A DNA stretch of 64,000 nucleotides. Origin: Pararhodobacter marinus. GTDB taxonomy: Bacteria; Pseudomonadota; Alphaproteobacteria; Rhodobacterales; Rhodobacteraceae. Under the pieces are notes generated by a model, which saw only the letters and a program-made list of their open reading frames with translations, made no database searches and was not told the origin of the DNA. The DNA lies in contig NZ_QEYD01000007.1 of the NCBI RefSeq assembly GCF_003122215.1, positions 209,026-273,025 on the forward strand, given 5' to 3'. Below are positions 61,105 through 64,000 of the stretch, one piece after another. Both the position numbers and the translations under genes were made by a program. Positions within the stretch are counted from its first letter, which is position 1. Every line of letters starts with the position of its first letter.

Positions 61105-62760
61105 ATGGCCTCGTATCAGTACGTCTATCACATGGATGGCGTGTCCAAGACCTATCCCGGCGGCAAGAAATGCTTCGAAAACATCCGCCTGAACTTTCTG
61201 CCCGGTGTGAAGATCGGTGTCGTCGGCGTCAACGGCGCGGGTAAATCCACGCTGCTGCGCATCATGGCAGGCATCGACAAGGATTTCTCGGGCGAGGCCT
61301 GGGCCGCGAAGGGCGCCAAAGTCGGCTACCTGCCGCAGGAGCCGCAGCTGGACGAAACCCTCGACGTGCGCGGCAACGTGATGCTGGGCGTGGCCGCGAA
61401 ACAGGCCAAGCTCGACCGCTACAACGAGCTGGCGATGAATTACTCGGACGAAACGGCCGAGGAAATGGCCCAGCTTCAGGACGAGATCGACGCCGAGAAC
61501 CTCTGGGATCTGGACAGCCAGGTCGACGTCGCGATGGAAGCGCTGCGCTGCCCGCCCGACGAGGCCGATGTCTCGAAACTGTCGGGCGGCGAGCGTCGGC
61601 GCGTCGCTTTGTGCAAGCTGCTGCTGGAAGCCCCGGACATGCTGCTGCTGGACGAACCGACCAACCACCTCGACGCGGAAACCATCGCCTGGCTGCAAAA
61701 GCACCTGATCGAGTACAAGGGCACGATCCTGTGCGTCACGCACGATCGCTACTTCCTCGACGACATCACCTCGTGGATTCTCGAGCTCGAGCGCGGGCGC
61801 GGCATCCCCTACGAAGGGAACTATTCCTCGTGGCTGGAACAGAAGGCCAAGCGCGTCGCGCAGGAAGCGCGCGAAGACAAGGCCAAGCAGAAGGTTCTGG
61901 AGAAGGAACTGGAATGGATCCGCGCCGGCGCCAAGGCCCGTCAGGCCAAGTCGAAAGCGCGTATCTCGGCCTATGAAAAGATGGCCGACCAGTCCGAGAA
62001 GGACCGCGTGGGCAAGGCCCAGATCATCATCCCCAACGGTCCTCGTCTGGGCGGCAAGGTGATCGAGGTCGAAAACCTCAACAAGCATTACGGCGACCGC
62101 CAGCTGATCGAAAACCTGTCCTTCTCGATCCCGCCCGGCGCCATCGTCGGGGTGATCGGCCCCAACGGCGCGGGCAAATCGACGCTGTTCCGCATGATCA
62201 CCGGCAACGAAGAGCCGGATTCGGGCTCGGTCACGCTGGGGGACACGGTGAAGCTGGCCTATGTCGACCAGTCGCGCGACGCGCTCGACCCCGACGCCAC
62301 GGTCTGGGAAGAAATCTCGGGCGGGGCCGAGCTGATCGAGCTGGGCGATGCGCAGGTCAACAGCCGCGCCTATTGCGGGGCGTTCAACTTCAAGGGCGGC
62401 GACCAGCAGAAGAAGGTAGGCCTGCTGTCGGGCGGTGAACGCAACCGCGTGCATATGGCCAAGCTTCTGAAAGAGGGCGGCAACGTGCTGCTTCTCGACG
62501 AGCCGACCAACGATCTGGACGTCGAAACCCTGCAGGCACTCGAGGCCGCGATCGAGGATTTCGCCGGCAACGCGATCATCATTTCGCACGACCGCTTCTT
62601 CCTTGACCGGCTCTGCACGCATATCCTCGCTTTCGAAGGCGAAGCGCATGTCGAATGGTTCGAAGGCAATTTCGAAGCCTATGAGGAAGACAAGATCCGC
62701 CGCCTCGGCCCCGATGCGGTCGAACCCAAGCGGGTGAAATACAAGAAATTCAGCCGCTGA
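61105..62760 (+). CDS. ettA: energy-dependent translational throttle protein EttA (ABC-F ATPase)
   Basis: A 551-residue soluble ABC-F ATPase with two nucleotide-binding domains and no membrane part. Walker A motifs are GVNGAGKS (41-48) and GPNGAGKS; signatures are LSGGERRRV and LSGGERNRV; Walker B motifs are LLLDEPTNHLD and LLLDEPTNDLD. A linker (P-site tRNA interaction motif) lies between them, with RQAKSKARISAYEKM. EttA binds the ribosomal E site and gates elongation according to ATP/ADP. The length matches E. coli EttA (555). GGAG precedes the ATG. Confidence 0.93.
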   Translation: MASYQYVYHMDGVSKTYPGGKKCFENIRLNFLPGVKIGVVGVNGAGKSTLLRIMAGIDKDFSGEAWAAKGAKVGYLPQEPQLDETLDVRGNVMLGVAAKQAKLDRYNELAMNYSDETAEEMAQLQDEIDAENLWDLDSQVDVAMEALRCPPDEADVSKLSGGERRRVALCKLLLEAPDMLLLDEPTNHLDAETIAWLQKHLIEYKGTILCVTHDRYFLDDITSWILELERGRGIPYEGNYSSWLEQKAKRVAQEAREDKAKQKVLEKELEWIRAGAKARQAKSKARISAYEKMADQSEKDRVGKAQIIIPNGPRLGGKVIEVENLNKHYGDRQLIENLSFSIPPGAIVGVIGPNGAGKSTLFRMITGNEEPDSGSVTLGDTVKLAYVDQSRDALDPDATVWEEISGGAELIELGDAQVNSRAYCGAFNFKGGDQQKKVGLLSGGERNRVHMAKLLKEGGNVLLLDEPTNDLDVETLQALEAAIEDFAGNAIIISHDRFFLDRLCTHILAFEGEAHVEWFEGNFEAYEEDKIRRLGPDAVEPKRVKYKKFSR

Positions 62761-62788
62761 GGCGTCCGCTTCTCGTGCCCGAAACGAC

Positions 62789-62818
62789 AAAGGCCCGGTC
62801 AACAGACCGGGCCTTTTT
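62789..62818 (+). terminator. ettA terminator
   Basis: A 12-base-pair hairpin (AAAGGCCCGGTC / GACCGGGCCTTT) with loop AACA is followed by TT, 30 bases after the ettA stop. A strong Rho-independent terminator. Confidence 0.85.
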
Positions 62819-62850
62819 GTCGCGCATACAACCTAAGGGGTTGACGCATT

Positions 62851-62867
62851 AGGTAACTCCGTTACCT
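62851..62867. promoter_or_regulatory. palindromic operator candidate for the MarR regulator
   Basis: AGGTAAC-TCC-GTTACCT is a perfect inverted repeat with seven-base arms, right after a TTGACG box and before an AT-rich -10-like segment. MarR-type proteins bind such palindromes; autoregulation of the downstream MarR gene is the natural reading, but binding is inferred. Confidence 0.5.
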
Positions 62868-62915
62868 TTTACTTCAGTTTATGCGAATGTATTAGTATCT
62901 AAAGGGAGGGCTCCG

Positions 62916-63143
62916 ATGGTCTGTCAACGTGTCCATCTTGCTGTGTTACCCCGTTCAATCCCCAACCGGATCGTTCAGAACCTCGCGCCGCGCATCGCCG
63001 GGCGCTTGGCACTGGCACCGCTAAGAACCAGCGGCTTTCAACCCATAGGCGAACCTGCATCGGCAATCCAAACACGACGTCACCGGCGCGTCCCCATCAG
63101 ATATGACGCCGGGGCGGGGCGCTCTCGGCGCGCGCAGGCGTGA
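62916..63143 (+). CDS. possible 75-residue leader ORF
   Basis: A short frame with a strong ribosome binding site (AAGGGAGG, 7 bases from the ATG), whose stop overlaps the earliest MarR start as GTGA. The protein is basic and has no homology I recognise (arginine-rich C-terminus RRHRRVPIRYDAGAGRSRRAQ). It may be a leader peptide coupling translation to the regulator, or a chance frame. Its composition is close to background, so confidence is low. Confidence 0.3.
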   Translation: MVCQRVHLAVLPRSIPNRIVQNLAPRIAGRLALAPLRTSGFQPIGEPASAIQTRRHRRVPIRYDAGAGRSRRAQA

Positions 63144-63778
63144 CGCCCATGCCAAACCGTCAGCGTTCCGTCACGCCACAGACAAGCAGCGTCTCCACGT
63201 CGGCCCTCTTGCCCATGCCCGCAGCGCCCCGCCCTTCCCTGCTCGCCCAGCAAGGCAACCTTGTGTCCCAGCCGGACGAAAGCCTGACACGCCTCGACAC
63301 CGGACACAGCCATAACTCGACCTTCATCCGCGACGGACGCGTTATCCTCGATATCGGTCGCTATGTTCCGTATTTCATCACCGTCGTTCACAACAAGCTC
63401 GCGCGGGGCTCTTCGGCGATTTATCTCGAACGGTTCGGGATCGGCATCGTCGATTGGCGCGTCATGGCCAGCCTGGTGCTGGAACCCGGCGCCTCGGCGT
63501 CCCGCATCTGCCAGCTGATCGAACTCGACAAGGGCGCGGCCAGCCGCGCGCTGACCAAGCTTGACGAGTTGGGCTACCTGGAACACGAAGCCGCGGAACA
63601 CGATACCCGCCGCAAGACCTGGACGCTCAACGCAAGGGGGCTTGCGCTGTATGACGCGGTGCTCGATCTCGCGCTCGAACGCGAAGAACGGCTGATCAAC
63701 GGCATCGACAGCGAGGATCTGGCAGTGTTCATCCGTGTCATGAAACAGATGATCGGGAATCTTCAGGACATGGGCTGA
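63140..63778 (+). CDS. MarR family transcriptional regulator
   Basis: A regulator of up to 212 residues. The conserved part begins around residue 65 (RDGRVILDIGRYVPYFITVVHNKLARGSSAIYLERFGI). It has the winged-helix sequence MASLVLEPGASASRICQLIELDKGAASRALTKLDELGYLEHEAAEHDTRRKTWTLNARG. The start is uncertain: GTG 63140 overlaps the leader frame, ATG 63149 follows, and GTG 63263 has AAGG 8 bases before it and would remove the unstructured Ser/Pro-rich N-terminus. The palindrome at 62851 may be its operator. Confidence 0.8.
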   Translation: MTPMPNRQRSVTPQTSSVSTSALLPMPAAPRPSLLAQQGNLVSQPDESLTRLDTGHSHNSTFIRDGRVILDIGRYVPYFITVVHNKLARGSSAIYLERFGIGIVDWRVMASLVLEPGASASRICQLIELDKGAASRALTKLDELGYLEHEAAEHDTRRKTWTLNARGLALYDAVLDLALEREERLINGIDSEDLAVFIRVMKQMIGNLQDMG

Positions 63779-63890
63779 GTCCGCGGGCCGCTTGATGGCC
63801 CGAAGTCGTAGCCCGGTGTCGCACGGGCACCGCATGGACGCATCTGGGCGGTCAGATGCCAGCAGGCTCCGGGAGTCTGAAACGCAAACA

Positions 63891-63908
63891 GCCGCCCCAT
63901 GGGGCGGC
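63891..63908 (-). terminator. hairpin after the 5S rRNA gene
   Basis: GCCGCCCCATGGGGCGGC is a perfect 18-base palindrome about 50 bases past the 3' end of the 5S gene on the minus strand. The T-run that follows is weak (TGTTTGCG), so it is a probable but not certain rRNA operon terminator. An A/T-rich segment lies between it and the 5S end. Confidence 0.5.
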
Positions 63909-63958
63909 GGCTTGGTATTCGGACATCGTATAGAATGAGGTTTTTTTGTTTCTTATCA

Positions 63959-64000
63959 GGTTTGGCGGTGACCTACTCTCCCACGACTTGGGTCGCAGTA
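63959..64000 (-). rRNA. rrf: 5S rRNA, 3' end (partial)
   Basis: The last 42 bases, on the minus strand, read TACTGCGACCCAAGTCGTGG followed by GAGAGTAGGTCACCGCCAAACC. This is the conserved 3' half of alphaproteobacterial 5S rRNA. The rest of the gene lies beyond the window, and 23S and 16S would follow further right. No tRNA gene was found between it and the MarR gene. Confidence 0.9.

Larger units (their letters stand above)
62761..63139. other. gap between ettA and the MarR gene
   Basis: About 380 bases. After the ettA terminator come TTGACG (62841), the palindrome noted separately, an AT-rich stretch (62868-62900) with TATTAGTAT as a possible -10, and a strong ribosome binding site AAGGGAGG at 62902 before a short open frame listed separately. 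Otherwise nothing recognisable. Confidence 0.5.

Overview
The window is chromosomal DNA from a high-GC alphaproteobacterium, most likely of the order Rhodobacterales (Rhodobacteraceae/Roseobacter lineage). The evidence is a beta-methylmalyl-CoA lyase of the Rhodobacter Mcl1 type, a phosphatidylcholine synthase, a flagellar cluster in the alphaproteobacterial arrangement (fliF-fliH-fliN-fliP divergent from fliL-x-motE-like-motA-x), TTAA-N7-TTAA sites of the CtrA kind, a DgcN/DgcA pair, RTX proteins with N-terminal membrane segments, and dense packing with many ATGA/TGATG overlaps. I see no tRNA, CRISPR array, insertion sequence or prophage. The 3' end of a 5S rRNA gene, and so of an rRNA operon on the minus strand, enters at the right edge.

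Layout. 1-16 kb is mostly housekeeping: aminotransferase fragment, DUF305, thioesterase, methyltransferase, priA, fsa, DUF484-xerC, rpiB, VOC protein, AraC regulator, pcs, DMT transporter, LysR regulator, ogt, DUF1992, ileS and a HpaR-like MarR regulator. 16-28 kb holds YqgE, an orphan DsbD N-domain protein, a minus-strand run (uracil-DNA glycosylase, LysE exporter, moaB, RND adaptor, RND permease), rpmI-rplT, a hotdog thioesterase, pyk and DUF1244. 28.6-31.7 kb is an accessory RTX patch: a 94-residue protein and two secreted or anchored calcium-binding RTX proteins. The first RTX gene has a perfect CtrA-type site in its promoter region. 31.7-36.9 kb carries a minus-strand operon dgcN-dgcA-metallophosphoesterase-dat for D-glutamate and other D-amino acids, divergent from mcl1.

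37-46 kb holds DUF1801, GyrI-like and AraC-GyrI genes in an overlapping operon, a DEAD-box RNA helicase, a D-glycerate dehydrogenase-type enzyme, an SH3 protein and a hybrid histidine kinase with its response regulator. 46-55 kb is the flagellar block. It ends in a 766-residue periplasmic protein of unknown function that is translationally coupled to motA. 55-58 kb is paaG-paaI-paaK-tetR for phenylacetate activation, with a TetR-type operator in its promoter. 58-64 kb has an epimerase plus sugar transferase pair, SPFH-NfeD, ettA, a MarR regulator behind a palindromic operator, and the 5S rRNA.

The most unusual signals are three. First, a modular intergenic repeat (G/C hairpin, then a GGATATTT...AAAGATG block) occurs in at least six units and lies 3' of genes; two paired copies form an inverted duplication around the 41.2-46.2 kb segment. 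Second, the DgcN/DgcA operon has gained a D-amino-acid transaminase and a phosphoesterase. Third, the RTX trio appears to be CtrA-linked. All family assignments were made by reading the translations; no database search was run.
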